This document shows positions 1-8,758 of a stretch of DNA of 64,000 nucleotides, piece after piece. Each line of letters begins with the position of its first letter. Position 1 is the stretch's first letter. Made by a program: the position numbers and the translations under genes. This stretch comes from SIG714 sp964638675 (GTDB lineage Bacteria > Bacillota > Clostridia > Oscillospirales > CAG-272): positions 62,001 to 126,000 of the forward strand of contig CAZXAU010000005.1 in the NCBI GenBank assembly GCA_964638675.1, written 5' to 3'. Under the pieces are notes generated by a model, which was not told where the DNA came from, did no database searches, and worked only from the letters and a program-made list of their open reading frames with translations.

Positions 1-551
1 TGGAAGTCGTTGACAGTACGGCAGCAGGCGATACTTTTCTCGGATATTTTGTTTCGTCGGTCGCACTCGGAAAAACTTCAATGCAAACGCTGAAGATCGC
101 AAGTGCCGCATCCGCGATCGCGGTTTCAAGGAAGGGCGCCGCACCGTCTATACCGACAATTGATGAGGTGCTGTCTACCATTGAAACACTCAGGTCAAAA
201 GAGAGTGAAAATGTCGGTGAGGTCGAAATAATAAAAAATAAAATTATTGAATATATTGACAGCAATTTGTGCTCTGCAAATCTCGGAGAGCTCTCAAAAT
301 TGCTCGGTTATTCACTTGTATATACAGGTCAGGTCGTAAGAAAAAGCACAGGCAAAAGCTTTGTGGAATATCTCGGGATCCGCAGATGTTCGTATGCGGC
401 AAAGCTGCTTTCAAACAGCAATATGCCGGTTAATGAGATCATTCACCTGTGCGGATACAGCAACGAAACATTTTTTAGAGATAAATTTAAATCACTGTAC
501 GGAATGTCGCCACGTGAATACAGAAAAACCATGAATAAGAGCGAAGAATAA
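1..551 (+). CDS. PfkB sugar kinase / AraC HTH fusion, 3' part
   Basis: The reading frame is open from base 3 and runs into the window, so only the last 182 residues are seen. The first residues hold DSTAAGDTF, the PfkB/ribokinase motif containing the catalytic Asp and anion hole, followed by the usual C-terminal kinase helices (GAAPSIP). After a linker comes an AraC-type DNA-binding region with two HTH units; the second is CGYSNETFFRDKFKSLYG, ending SPREYRK. This appears to be one polypeptide with a carbohydrate/nucleoside kinase and a transcription factor, perhaps a sugar-sensing regulator. It lies about 105 bp before an ADP-ribosylglycohydrolase gene on the same strand with no terminator seen, so the two may share a transcript. 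The substrate cannot be told. Confidence 0.82.
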   Translation, partial: EVVDSTAAGDTFLGYFVSSVALGKTSMQTLKIASAASAIAVSRKGAAPSIPTIDEVLSTIETLRSKESENVGEVEIIKNKIIEYIDSNLCSANLGELSKLLGYSLVYTGQVVRKSTGKSFVEYLGIRRCSYAAKLLSNSNMPVNEIIHLCGYSNETFFRDKFKSLYGMSPREYRKTMNKSEE

Positions 552-656
552 AGAGAAATAAACGCATCGGTACATGGAGAACTGTAGTTTGGATTGAAAG
601 CAAAAGTTACAAATATTGAACTCAAACCAATTTTCATATCGAAAAGGAGAAAAATT

Positions 657-2024
657 ATGAGCGAGAAAAAATATCCAAAGTCGTATGACAAAATGCCTGC
701 CTGGGAATGCTACCCAAAGCAACTTGACGTTGAGTATGTTCAGTCTGTTGAAGAAGGAAAAGATATCGAAAAATACAAGGCACTTTTTGATGCTGTCATT
801 GCACTTGAGAACAGTCCGTACAAGGAAGAGCTTTCAGATGTCCTTTTCGGAATAGTCAGCGAGGCAAAACAAAGAGAGGAATATGAATACGAGGAACCGA
901 GCGATTACGAATCGATTCTTGATGAAAGAAAGCCTTTTGAAGCTGAATTGAAATATCCGGATGACGGTATATTATCGGATAAGGTGCTGGGCGGATGGTA
1001 CGGAAGAATATGCGGATGCCTGCTCGGAAAACCGGTAGAGGGTATCAGATCCTACGAGCTTGAGAAGGTACTGAAGCGTACAGGTAATTATCCGATGAGA
1101 AGATACATAACAAAGGAAGAGATCACACCCGATGTTGCAGACGGTATATCCTATCCTATAGCACAGTGTGCATATCCCAGTGACTTCGGACGTATGCCGT
1201 GTGATGATGACACCAACTACATGGTTATAGGCTACAGAGTACTCCAATGTTGCGGAAAAGATTTTACTCCCGATGATGTTGCAAGAATGTGGCTCGGAAC
1301 TCAGGTTAAAAATGCATACTGCACTGCCGAAAGAATTGCCTATAAAAATTTCCTGAACGGATACTATCCGCCTTATTCTGCATCGTACAAAAATCCCTAC
1401 AGAGAGTGGATAGGTGCACAGATACGTGGAGATTTCTTCGGATATGTAAATCCATGCGATTGTGAACGTGCGGCAGATATGGCATTCAGGGATGCCTGTA
1501 TCTCACATATCAAGAACGGAATTTACGGTGAAATGTGGGTCAGTGCAATGATTGCTGCGGCATACGGATGCGATGACATTGAAAAGATAATCAGATGCGG
1601 AATGGCTCAGATTCCTGCAAAGTCCCGTTTGTATGAAGCACTTGAAAAAACAATAAAGAAGTATAACGACGGTGTGAGCGAGGAAGAAGCCTTCGCCGAT
1701 ATCCATGCAAGATGGGACGAAGAGAAAGAGCACGATTGGGTGCATACAATATCCAATGCGGAGATCGTTGCAGCATCACTCCTTTACGGCGGAAAGGATT
1801 ATGCAAAATCGGTCGGAATGGCAGTCGCAACAGGATTTGATACCGACTGTAACGGTGCAACGGTCGGATCGATTCTCGGTGTTTGCCTTGGATACGAGGC
1901 ACTCCCGCATGAATTCACCGATTTCATAAAGGATACACTTGATAGTAACATTTCCGGATTTTCACGTGTATCGGTAAAAGATATGGCTAAAAGAACGTTG
2001 GCGATAATAAAAGGAGAAAAATAA
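657..2024 (+). CDS. ADP-ribosylglycohydrolase family protein (cytosolic)
   Basis: This is a 455-residue protein. ATG 657 is chosen because AAAGGAG lies just upstream; the open frame extends 21 codons further without a good ribosome site. Family marks are DKVLGGWYGRICGCLLGKP at the start of the domain, PCDDDTNY in the middle and FDTDCNGATVGSILG near the end, the acidic clusters that bind the Mg pair in ADP-ribosylglycohydrolases. Members cleave N- or O-glycosidic bonds to ADP-ribose, and many bacterial members have unknown substrates. About 100 residues precede the catalytic fold. No signal peptide is seen, so it should be cytosolic. It is followed after 2 bp by a secreted homologue, implying a shared substrate. 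Confidence 0.85.
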   Translation: MSEKKYPKSYDKMPAWECYPKQLDVEYVQSVEEGKDIEKYKALFDAVIALENSPYKEELSDVLFGIVSEAKQREEYEYEEPSDYESILDERKPFEAELKYPDDGILSDKVLGGWYGRICGCLLGKPVEGIRSYELEKVLKRTGNYPMRRYITKEEITPDVADGISYPIAQCAYPSDFGRMPCDDDTNYMVIGYRVLQCCGKDFTPDDVARMWLGTQVKNAYCTAERIAYKNFLNGYYPPYSASYKNPYREWIGAQIRGDFFGYVNPCDCERAADMAFRDACISHIKNGIYGEMWVSAMIAAAYGCDDIEKIIRCGMAQIPAKSRLYEALEKTIKKYNDGVSEEEAFADIHARWDEEKEHDWVHTISNAEIVAASLLYGGKDYAKSVGMAVATGFDTDCNGATVGSILGVCLGYEALPHEFTDFIKDTLDSNISGFSRVSVKDMAKRTLAIIKGEK

Positions 2025-2026
2025 AT

Positions 2027-4057
2027 ATGAATAAAGCTTTAAAAATTATCGTTTCTTTCATGCTCCTTATGATAATTGTTTTATCAGTGGGTTGTGTGGG
2101 CAATAAGGAAGGTGTCAAAACTACAGTTACTCCTGCTTTATCGAAAAGTCCGGAGCCCTCGGGAAGCAGTGCTCCCGTGACAACATCCGAAACACCAATG
2201 CCGACAGAGCCGGTATACAAAGAAGTCAAGCTTACCCGGGAGGAATTGCTTGATAAGATTGACGGCGGATGGATAGGTCAGATGGCAGGCGTTGTATGGG
2301 CTGCACCAACAGAATTCTGCTGGGCAGGACAGCTCATTCCGACATCCAATGTGCCGAAATGGGATTCCTCAAAGATAAACGACGGATTTGGTCAGGACGA
2401 TTTGTATGTTGAGATCCCGTTCCTTGAAGCAATGAGGCTGCACGGTGTTGACTGTGATCCGTCTTATCTTGCAGATTCGTTTAAAAAATCACAGTTTGCA
2501 CTTTGGCATGCTAATTATATGGGCAGAGAAAATCTGAAAAACGGAATAGCTTTTCCCGATTCTGGCAGCTATCTTTATAACTATCACGCCGATGATATAG
2601 ACTGGCAGATAGAGTGCGATTTTCTCGGAATGCTTTATCCCGGAAAGGTCAGCCTTGCTGCTGAAAGGGCGTTTGAGCTCGGACATATTATGAATTACGG
2701 TGACGGTGTTTACGGCGGAGTATTCATTACGGCAATGCACTCTGCGGCATTTACCGCAGGTTCAATAGAAGAAATATGCCGTGCGGGAATTGAAGTTATA
2801 CCCGAGGGAACACTTTTCCGCAGTCTCGTCGATGACGTTTGGAATTGCTATAAAGAAGGTAAGACATTTGAGCAAAACTGGAAAATGCTTCAGGATAAGT
2901 GGGCTGGCACAGACCTCTGTCCGGAACTTCCCGGTGATAGCAATATTGATGCAAAGCTGAATTCGGGTTATGTGCTTCTCGGTCTTCTTTACGGAAATGG
3001 AGATGTCGACGAAACAATAAAGCTCTCAATGCGTTGCGGTCAGGACAGCGACTGTAATCCTTCAAGTGCCGCATCTATACTCGGAAATTATTACGGAGCT
3101 TCAAAACTTCCGGAAAAGTATACGGAAAAGCTTGACAGAACCAAAACGAAATTTTCTTATACAACATATACATTTGACAAAGCTGTCAATATGAACCTTG
3201 AACTGATGGAGAAAAATCTTGAAATACTCAAGGATACAAAGGATGAGAACGGTGTTTGGACGATAAAGGTGGATGAAGTTTCGGTTCCCGTAAAATATGA
3301 GCAGTGGCCGGACGGAGTATTTGTATATGTCAATACGAGTCTTAGCCAAAATATGCTGAAATTCAATGAGATAACTCCGTACAGCAAGAACGAGGAAGTT
3401 GTAGGCTATACTATTGATTTTGGTGACGGTAAATCTATTGATGATGTGACACCTGCAAGATATGTATATGCACAGGCAGGAGAATACACGCTTACCGTTA
3501 CAGTTAAAGGAAGCAAGGGAAGCGTATACAAATACGAAAAGACGCTCAAAGTCGGAAGTACTACACATCCCGTAGAAGATATTCTCTACATCTGCACTGT
3601 CACAAAACCAAGTGGTGGCGGAAATAAAGACATCACCATAATAAATGACGGAAAAATTCCTACGAAAAACGGCACTGACAGCGAACAGTATGATACATAT
3701 ATTCTGGGTGACCCACACGGAAACCCCGGAAAAACAGTTTATATCGGATATGTTTACAGTCAGGAAAAGAGTGTTTCGGTAGTTAAATTTACCGAAGGAA
3801 ATCATTTTGGTAACGGCGGATGGTTTAAAGACGGAGATTTAAGAATCGAGATATATGACGGCGAAAAATGGACACAAGTGAAGACCGCCGTGTCACCTGC
3901 ATACCCTAAGGGTAATTCAAGGGGAACATTCGGAGATGCTTTCGAAACATACACATTTACATTCGACAAGTCTTATAATTGCTACGGTGTCCGTCTTATC
4001 GGAACTGCGGGCGGTTCTTCAACCTTTATCAGCGTCGCAGAACTCGACGTGAAATAA
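2027..4057 (+). CDS. Lipoprotein with ADP-ribosylglycohydrolase, PKD and C-terminal lectin-like domains
   Basis: A 676-residue protein starting 2 bp after the cytosolic homologue. The N-terminus is a lipoprotein signal (hydrophobic stretch, then LSVGC), followed by a Ser/Thr/Pro linker. Residues about 65-370 form an ADP-ribosylglycohydrolase domain (LLDKIDGGWIGQMAGV, then CGQDSDCNPSSAASILG); the usual DDD/DDT acidic motif appears as GQDDLY, a variation that may change metal binding or substrate. A PKD-like domain follows (YTIDFGDGKS ... YVYAQAGEYTLTVTV). The last 170 residues are rich in beta strand and resemble an F5/8 or galactose-binding module. It is inferred to be anchored on the outer face of the membrane and to act on a glycosidic substrate outside the cell. 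Confidence 0.8.
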   Translation: MNKALKIIVSFMLLMIIVLSVGCVGNKEGVKTTVTPALSKSPEPSGSSAPVTTSETPMPTEPVYKEVKLTREELLDKIDGGWIGQMAGVVWAAPTEFCWAGQLIPTSNVPKWDSSKINDGFGQDDLYVEIPFLEAMRLHGVDCDPSYLADSFKKSQFALWHANYMGRENLKNGIAFPDSGSYLYNYHADDIDWQIECDFLGMLYPGKVSLAAERAFELGHIMNYGDGVYGGVFITAMHSAAFTAGSIEEICRAGIEVIPEGTLFRSLVDDVWNCYKEGKTFEQNWKMLQDKWAGTDLCPELPGDSNIDAKLNSGYVLLGLLYGNGDVDETIKLSMRCGQDSDCNPSSAASILGNYYGASKLPEKYTEKLDRTKTKFSYTTYTFDKAVNMNLELMEKNLEILKDTKDENGVWTIKVDEVSVPVKYEQWPDGVFVYVNTSLSQNMLKFNEITPYSKNEEVVGYTIDFGDGKSIDDVTPARYVYAQAGEYTLTVTVKGSKGSVYKYEKTLKVGSTTHPVEDILYICTVTKPSGGGNKDITIINDGKIPTKNGTDSEQYDTYILGDPHGNPGKTVYIGYVYSQEKSVSVVKFTEGNHFGNGGWFKDGDLRIEIYDGEKWTQVKTAVSPAYPKGNSRGTFGDAFETYTFTFDKSYNCYGVRLIGTAGGSSTFISVAELDVK

Positions 4058-4494
4058 TTTTTGAAACAGTCAAGGATGTTTAGCCGTATCTACTCTCATT
4101 GCAGTTTTTACGGCTTTTCGTGAAAAGCCTCGGCAAAATCTTTATTATCTGACAAGATATATAGTCGTACTGTTTAATCGCGTCATACGATTTTTTCAAA
4201 CAGAATGTTTGAAAAAATAAGGCAAACAGCAAGTACCCACGCAGATGAATGTAAACACTCATTGTGCGTGGGTACTTGCTGTTTCGGTTGATTTTCAGCC
4301 ATGCTGAAATCAGCATAGCTGAAAGTCGTATGACTAATAGTTCCGATGGGCTGTTTCGGGAAAGTTTCTATATTCCTCTTTTCAAAGAGAAATGAAAAGA
4401 AAGCAATCGATTTAAGATATGCAAACCTTTCTGGACTTCAGAAAGGTTTCTTGCTTCTTCTTTTCAAAGAAGAAGTGAATAATGTGAGGGGGAA
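4058..4494. other. Non-coding, hairpin-dense intergenic region
   Basis: No gene is seen in these 437 bp. It holds consecutive perfect or near-perfect inverted repeats: 4112-4129 (GGCTTTTC/GAAAAGCC), 4190-4218 (13-bp arms, 3-base loop), 4224-4284 (20-bp perfect arms beginning AAACAGCAAG), 4293-4324, 4423-4449 (AAACCTTTCTG/CAGAAAGGTTT) and 4454-4475 (CTTCTTCTTT/AAAGAAGAAG). One or two may terminate the upstream operon; the rest look like small repeat elements. Confidence 0.75.
4224..4284. repeat. 20-bp perfect inverted repeat
   Basis: The arms AAACAGCAAGTACCCACGCA (4224-4243) and its exact reverse complement (4265-4284) flank a 21-base spacer. No T-tract follows, so a simple terminator is less likely than a MITE-like or structured RNA element. 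Confidence 0.8.
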
Positions 4495-6042
4495 TTGATA
4501 AGAATAAATAAGAATATAAATGCTTGGAGAAAGATTGTAGAATATAAAATGGGTAATAAGATAAACAGAAGCAAAGAGAACGGGATGCAGGCTAATGATA
4601 TCGGAGAAAATGTCGAATCTTTTGATTCAAAGATTGCTTTTTTTGATGAAAAGCTTTGTGTCAATGTCAATTTTGATGTTGTAAGAAAGATGATGATCCT
4701 TTGCGACGGTCGGCGTGCCATGTATTATTATATAAATGCGTTCGGAAACAGTGAAATTACAGAGAAGCTCATGGAATTCCTTATGAGGGAGGATGATATA
4801 TCTTTTGATAATTCGTTCGATAAAGAATATTTTGCCGGAAAAATGATACCCTTTGCGGAATGCTCTACTGAAAGCGATCTTGATAAAGCACTCTATTTTG
4901 TAATGAGCGGAACGTCACTGCTTATAGTTGAGGGCGTTGACGGGGTGATAGTTCTTGACACGAGAAGATATTCGACAAGAGGCGTCCAGGAGCCTGCAAA
5001 TGACAGAACGCTCAGAGGACCGAGGGAAGGGTTTGTCGAGCCGTATATCACTAATATAGGACTTATCCGACGTCGTGTACGTGACAGTAATTTCAGAGTT
5101 AAAAAAATGACTGTAGGAAGGAATACAAAAACCGATATCGCAATATGCTATCTTGAGAACAAGGCAGATAAGAATCTGCTTAATAATCTGGAAGCGTCGC
5201 TTGACAAAATAAATGTAAACTCGATAAATATGGGACTTGAAAGCATTGCAGAGCTGATTGCAGGCGGAAAAAGCTATAATCCCTTCCCGAGAATCAGATA
5301 TACGGAGCGTCCCGATGCCGCATGTGCCATGATCATGGAGGGAAGCATAATTCTCGTTTGCGATAACTATCCGAGTGTAATGATTCTTCCCACAACTTTT
5401 TTTTCATTTGCCCAAGATACGAACGATTATTATTTTACCCCACCGATCGGGAGATATTTAAAGGCCGTTCGTCTTTGTGTTTATGCAATATCTCTTCTCC
5501 TCACTCCGATATGGTACCTGCTGATTTCCGAGCCGTCATATGTTCCGCAGTGGCTTAATTTCATATTGCCGAGTGAACCGGGAAATATTCCGATACTTTT
5601 ACAGCTTATAGGAATCGAGGTATGTATAGACGGGTTAAAGCTTGCATCACTCAATACACCCGATACCATGTCAAATTCGCTGGGTATAATAGGTGGACTG
5701 TTGCTGGGCGATTTTGCTGTCAAGACTGGGTGGCTGTGCAACGAAACGATATTTTATATGTCGTTTATATCAATTGCAAATTTTACACAACCGAACTTTG
5801 AGCTTGGCTATGCATTCAAATTTATGAGAATTCTAACGCTTATATTGATATCACTGCTTTCAGGATGGGGACTGCTGCTCGGAATAGTCATTACACTTAT
5901 TCTTATTGCAACGACACCGAGCATAAAGGGATCACACGGTTACCTTTATCCGCTTATACCTTTTAACGGCAGAGCTCTCTATCGTCTCCTTTTCCGGGCT
6001 TCGCTCAAGAATTCTGAGAAGGCTGAAAAGAAGAATGGCTGA
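4495..6042 (+). CDS. spoVAF: Spore germination protein, GerA/SpoVAF family
   Basis: A 515-residue protein with TTG start 4495 chosen for the strong AGGGGG site 5 bp upstream; an inner ATG at 4549 lacks one. The N-terminal soluble half carries the GerA hallmark LRGPREGFVEPY and LIRRRVRD. The C-terminal half has several membrane segments from about residue 320 (RYLKAVRLCVYAISLLLTP) and ends with PLIPFNGRAL. GerA proteins are the A subunits of germinant receptors in the spore inner membrane. Here no GerB or GerC gene follows, and the YTERPD and PTTFF motifs look more like the SpoVAF branch, which works with the SpoVA channel. The family is confident; the SpoVAF assignment is inference. Confidence 0.8.
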   Translation: MIRINKNINAWRKIVEYKMGNKINRSKENGMQANDIGENVESFDSKIAFFDEKLCVNVNFDVVRKMMILCDGRRAMYYYINAFGNSEITEKLMEFLMREDDISFDNSFDKEYFAGKMIPFAECSTESDLDKALYFVMSGTSLLIVEGVDGVIVLDTRRYSTRGVQEPANDRTLRGPREGFVEPYITNIGLIRRRVRDSNFRVKKMTVGRNTKTDIAICYLENKADKNLLNNLEASLDKINVNSINMGLESIAELIAGGKSYNPFPRIRYTERPDAACAMIMEGSIILVCDNYPSVMILPTTFFSFAQDTNDYYFTPPIGRYLKAVRLCVYAISLLLTPIWYLLISEPSYVPQWLNFILPSEPGNIPILLQLIGIEVCIDGLKLASLNTPDTMSNSLGIIGGLLLGDFAVKTGWLCNETIFYMSFISIANFTQPNFELGYAFKFMRILTLILISLLSGWGLLLGIVITLILIATTPSIKGSHGYLYPLIPFNGRALYRLLFRASLKNSEKAEKKNG

Positions 6043-6113
6043 AAATGCAGAATATATTATCAAAAAAGTTGAATAATGGTCAAATTGTTCAAATTTTATG
6101 CAAAACTTGTCTA

Positions 6114-6142
6114 TTGACAAAAGCGTAACAGTGTGATATAAT
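6114..6142 (+). promoter_or_regulatory. Sigma-A type promoter for the FIVAR-like lipoprotein gene
   Basis: TTGACA (6114-6119), a 17-bp spacer and TATAAT (6137-6142): a perfect vegetative consensus about 30 bp before the ATG at 6174. Confidence 0.85.
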
Positions 6143-6173
6143 CCGATTGAGTATGAAAGGATGTTGATGGAAA

Positions 6174-7883
6174 ATGAAAAAAGCTATTACGGCACTTGTT
6201 TTTGCGTTTCTGCTGATTTTTATATTCGTTTCATGTTCACAGATTGACCGTTCAGCACTGCAGGCGGCACTTGACAAGAGCTTTAACGAGGAAGATTATA
6301 CTGCAGAGGCATATAATTTCTATAAGCAGAAGTATGATAATGCTCTTGCGGTCATGAATGATTCGGGTGCAAGTGAGAGCCTTATCAAGTCGGCGTCAGA
6401 CGAACTGAATGCTGCAATAGAACGCCTTGCGAGCAATAAGAGGGCAAATTTCTCGGTTCTTAAGGAACTTCTTGACAGGACATACAACGAAAGTGAATAC
6501 ACTTCTGACAGCTATAGTGCATATGCGGAAGCTTATGCTCTTGCAAAGGATGTGTATGAAGATAAAGATTCAAGACAAAGTGCAGTCAACAGTGCTGTAA
6601 AGCATCTGAATGACAAAATAAATGCCCTTATTAAAAAGGCAGATGTTTCTCAGTTGGAAAAACTCCTTATTTTCAATGTGGATGAGAATATATATACCAC
6701 TACGAGCTATGCCTACTATAAAACTGTCTACGATCTTGCGACCGAGCTGTGCAAAACTGCAAACGATCCTAACAACAAGGAAAATGTAAACGATCTTCAA
6801 TCATACATCAATCTTTGCTGTAGTCAGTTGAACGATGCTATCAGTAAGCTTATTCTCAGAGGAAACACCGATAAACTTAATGCTGCAATGAAAAAAGCTG
6901 AGGATATAATTAACGGAACGGTAGAAGGTATAGCATCGAATGTTTACTATTCGGAGGAGTCGTATAACGCACTCGTATCAATGCTTTCAAATGTCAAAAA
7001 GATCGCTATGTCAAATGATGTTGATCAGAGTGCTGTGGACGGTGCGGAGCAGGATATAAATAAAGCAATATCATCACTCAAAAAGTCTGATATACGCGGT
7101 GAGCTTTATGATCTCATAACCTATGTACAGAAGAATTACCTTTCAACCAAAGAATATTTTACCCAGAGCAGTTATTTAAGACTTCACAGTGCGGTAAATG
7201 AAGCGATAGACGAATACAATTCGCCGTCTACAACTCCAGAGGGAATTGCCAATGCGAAGAAAAAGGTGAATGAAGCGGTTGATGCACTCGAGTATGTGAT
7301 AATCATCGGAACAGGAAGAACCGATTTCAATCTGTCTGATGTTTCGCTCACAATTTCGGGATATAGCGTCAAGCTTGGCAATCTCCTTTCAGATCCCGGC
7401 TCCCTCGCTACATATTTTGGAGCGGACGGTGCAGAGTATGTATATACTTTAACCGATGAAAACGGAAAAACATTTGTTCTCAGAGATCTCAGCGAATTGA
7501 GTTGTTCTGCCGGTGTTCTGGTGATAAAACGCATAGAAACACTGCCTCAGCTTGAACCCGAGATACCAGATGAAACTGCCGAAAGTAGCGAAACTGCCGA
7601 AGAAGTCGAGGATACAACAGAACCCACCGAACCTGTCGAGGATACCGATGTTGAAATAATAAGCGAAAAGCTTATTAAGGTCTGCGAAATTTCGCTTGAT
7701 GCAGATGAAAATTCTATTATTGATGCAATGCAAAAGAATCCGACCGAATATTTTGACAGAGACGGAAAGACGGTATTTGTATATAGAGATGCCTATAACG
7801 GTATCACACTTACATTCATTTATGACGGTGACAACAACCGACTTGATGAGATCAGTGTAAAAAGCGATATAGCCGGTATTTGA
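6174..7883 (+). CDS. Lipoprotein with five FIVAR-like helical repeats
   Basis: A 569-residue protein. It begins with a lipoprotein signal peptide ending FVSC (Cys about residue 21). Five repeats of about 60-75 residues follow up to residue 370. Each has a pattern of short helix, then Y(T/S)xxSYxxYxxxYxxA, then a helix ending LNxAIxxL, the pattern of FIVAR-type three-helix modules found in surface and cell-wall proteins. After these come an IIGTGRTDFNLSD segment, an acidic low-complexity stretch rich in Glu, Thr and Pro (residues about 460-490) and a small C-terminal domain. No catalytic motif is seen. It has its own consensus promoter and is probably monocistronic. Function is unknown; a structural or ligand-binding surface role is inferred. 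Confidence 0.7.
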   Translation: MKKAITALVFAFLLIFIFVSCSQIDRSALQAALDKSFNEEDYTAEAYNFYKQKYDNALAVMNDSGASESLIKSASDELNAAIERLASNKRANFSVLKELLDRTYNESEYTSDSYSAYAEAYALAKDVYEDKDSRQSAVNSAVKHLNDKINALIKKADVSQLEKLLIFNVDENIYTTTSYAYYKTVYDLATELCKTANDPNNKENVNDLQSYINLCCSQLNDAISKLILRGNTDKLNAAMKKAEDIINGTVEGIASNVYYSEESYNALVSMLSNVKKIAMSNDVDQSAVDGAEQDINKAISSLKKSDIRGELYDLITYVQKNYLSTKEYFTQSSYLRLHSAVNEAIDEYNSPSTTPEGIANAKKKVNEAVDALEYVIIIGTGRTDFNLSDVSLTISGYSVKLGNLLSDPGSLATYFGADGAEYVYTLTDENGKTFVLRDLSELSCSAGVLVIKRIETLPQLEPEIPDETAESSETAEEVEDTTEPTEPVEDTDVEIISEKLIKVCEISLDADENSIIDAMQKNPTEYFDRDGKTVFVYRDAYNGITLTFIYDGDNNRLDEISVKSDIAGI

Positions 7884-7935
7884 TCTGATATTCGTAATTT
7901 TATCAGACAATACAAGATATAAAAATTAATATTTT

Positions 7936-8062
7936 TAAATGAGGGAGTAGCAAACGGAAACTCCGCAGCAAGTCAACAATCTCGGCATATGCCTGGCTTG
8001 CTTTAAATTGCGAGACTCATAACCTGACTGTACACGTCGTGTTATGCATGTCTTGCGTTGCA
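7936..8062 (+). promoter_or_regulatory. yybP-ykoY-type manganese riboswitch leader
   Basis: The leader of mntP holds the ATGAGGGAGTAGC element characteristic of yybP-ykoY RNAs. Closing helix ATGAG (7939-7943) pairs with CTCAT (8016-8020). An inner helix AGCAAG/CTTGCT is capped by the GGCATATGCC stem. Motifs of this class bind Mn2+ and raise expression of Mn exporters; the gene that follows is mntP. Called from motif and context, not from a covariance search. Confidence 0.72.
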
Positions 8063-8075
8063 AGAATTGAAAATT

Positions 8076-8102
8076 ATCCCGTGTCGGTTTTCGTCACGGG
8101 AT
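8076..8102 (+). terminator. Hairpin in the mntP leader (likely riboswitch expression platform)
   Basis: Arms ATCCCGTG (8076-8083) and CACGGGAT (8095-8102) form a stable stem about 65 bp before the mntP start. Only a weak T-rich run follows (TTTGCAATTTAA). It may be the terminator that Mn binding prevents. Confidence 0.5.
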
Positions 8103-8166
8103 TTGCAATTTAACATAAAAATCCAGAATTTATGTATAATATCTAAAACAGGGAGGATATTTCATC

Positions 8167-8757
8167 TTGTTTGACTTTGCTTTTTTTCTTAACAGTATTT
8201 TATTCGGAATAGGTCTTGCCATGGATGCATTCTCGGTCTCTCTTGCAAACGGACTCGGCGAGCCTAAAATGAAAAAACCGAAAATGTGTCTTATTGCAGG
8301 AACATTCGCTTTTTTTCAGGCGTTTATGCCGCTTTTGGGATGGTTCTTTGTCCATACCATGCTTGAATACTTCAAGGTTGTCGAAAAGTTCATACCATAT
8401 ATTTCACTGGTTCTTCTTGTCTGGATCGGTGGAAAAATGATTTTGGAGAGTTTAGTGAATAAGGGCGAAGAGAGTAATGAATATAAAAAGCTGACATTTG
8501 CGGCGCTCGTCTTTCAGGGAATTGCAACCTCAATCGATGCCCTCTCGGTCGGATTCACGATAGCATCCCTTGACTTTCTTGCAGCTTTTGTTGAGGCAAT
8601 AATAATAGCTGCTATGACATTTGTAATTTGCGTCGCCGGACTTATAATTGGAAAATTATTCGGAACAAAGCTGTCGAATAAAGCAGGTATTCTCGGAGGA
8701 TGTGTACTGATAGTTATAGGAATTGAAGTGTTTTTGAAAGGAGTTTTAAATTTCTGA
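8167..8757 (+). CDS. mntP: Manganese efflux pump MntP
   Basis: A 196-residue membrane protein of normal MntP length. It is built from two DUF204-type repeats: GLAMDAFSVSLANG in the first half and GIATSIDALSVGFT in the second, each with the conserved Asp in a membrane helix. It exports Mn2+ from the cytosol. A TTG start with GGGAGG about 10 bp upstream gives this length; no better start is seen. The yybP-ykoY-like leader in front predicts induction by manganese. The CaCA antiporter gene begins 1 bp after the stop, so both are likely under this control. Confidence 0.9.
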   Translation: MFDFAFFLNSILFGIGLAMDAFSVSLANGLGEPKMKKPKMCLIAGTFAFFQAFMPLLGWFFVHTMLEYFKVVEKFIPYISLVLLVWIGGKMILESLVNKGEESNEYKKLTFAALVFQGIATSIDALSVGFTIASLDFLAAFVEAIIIAAMTFVICVAGLIIGKLFGTKLSNKAGILGGCVLIVIGIEVFLKGVLNF

Positions 8758-8758
8758 T

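Noticed and set aside
3101..3805. 234-codon minus-strand frame inside the lipoprotein gene
   Set aside because: It is a shadow of the PKD-containing gene, whose signal peptide, domains and codon pattern support the plus strand.
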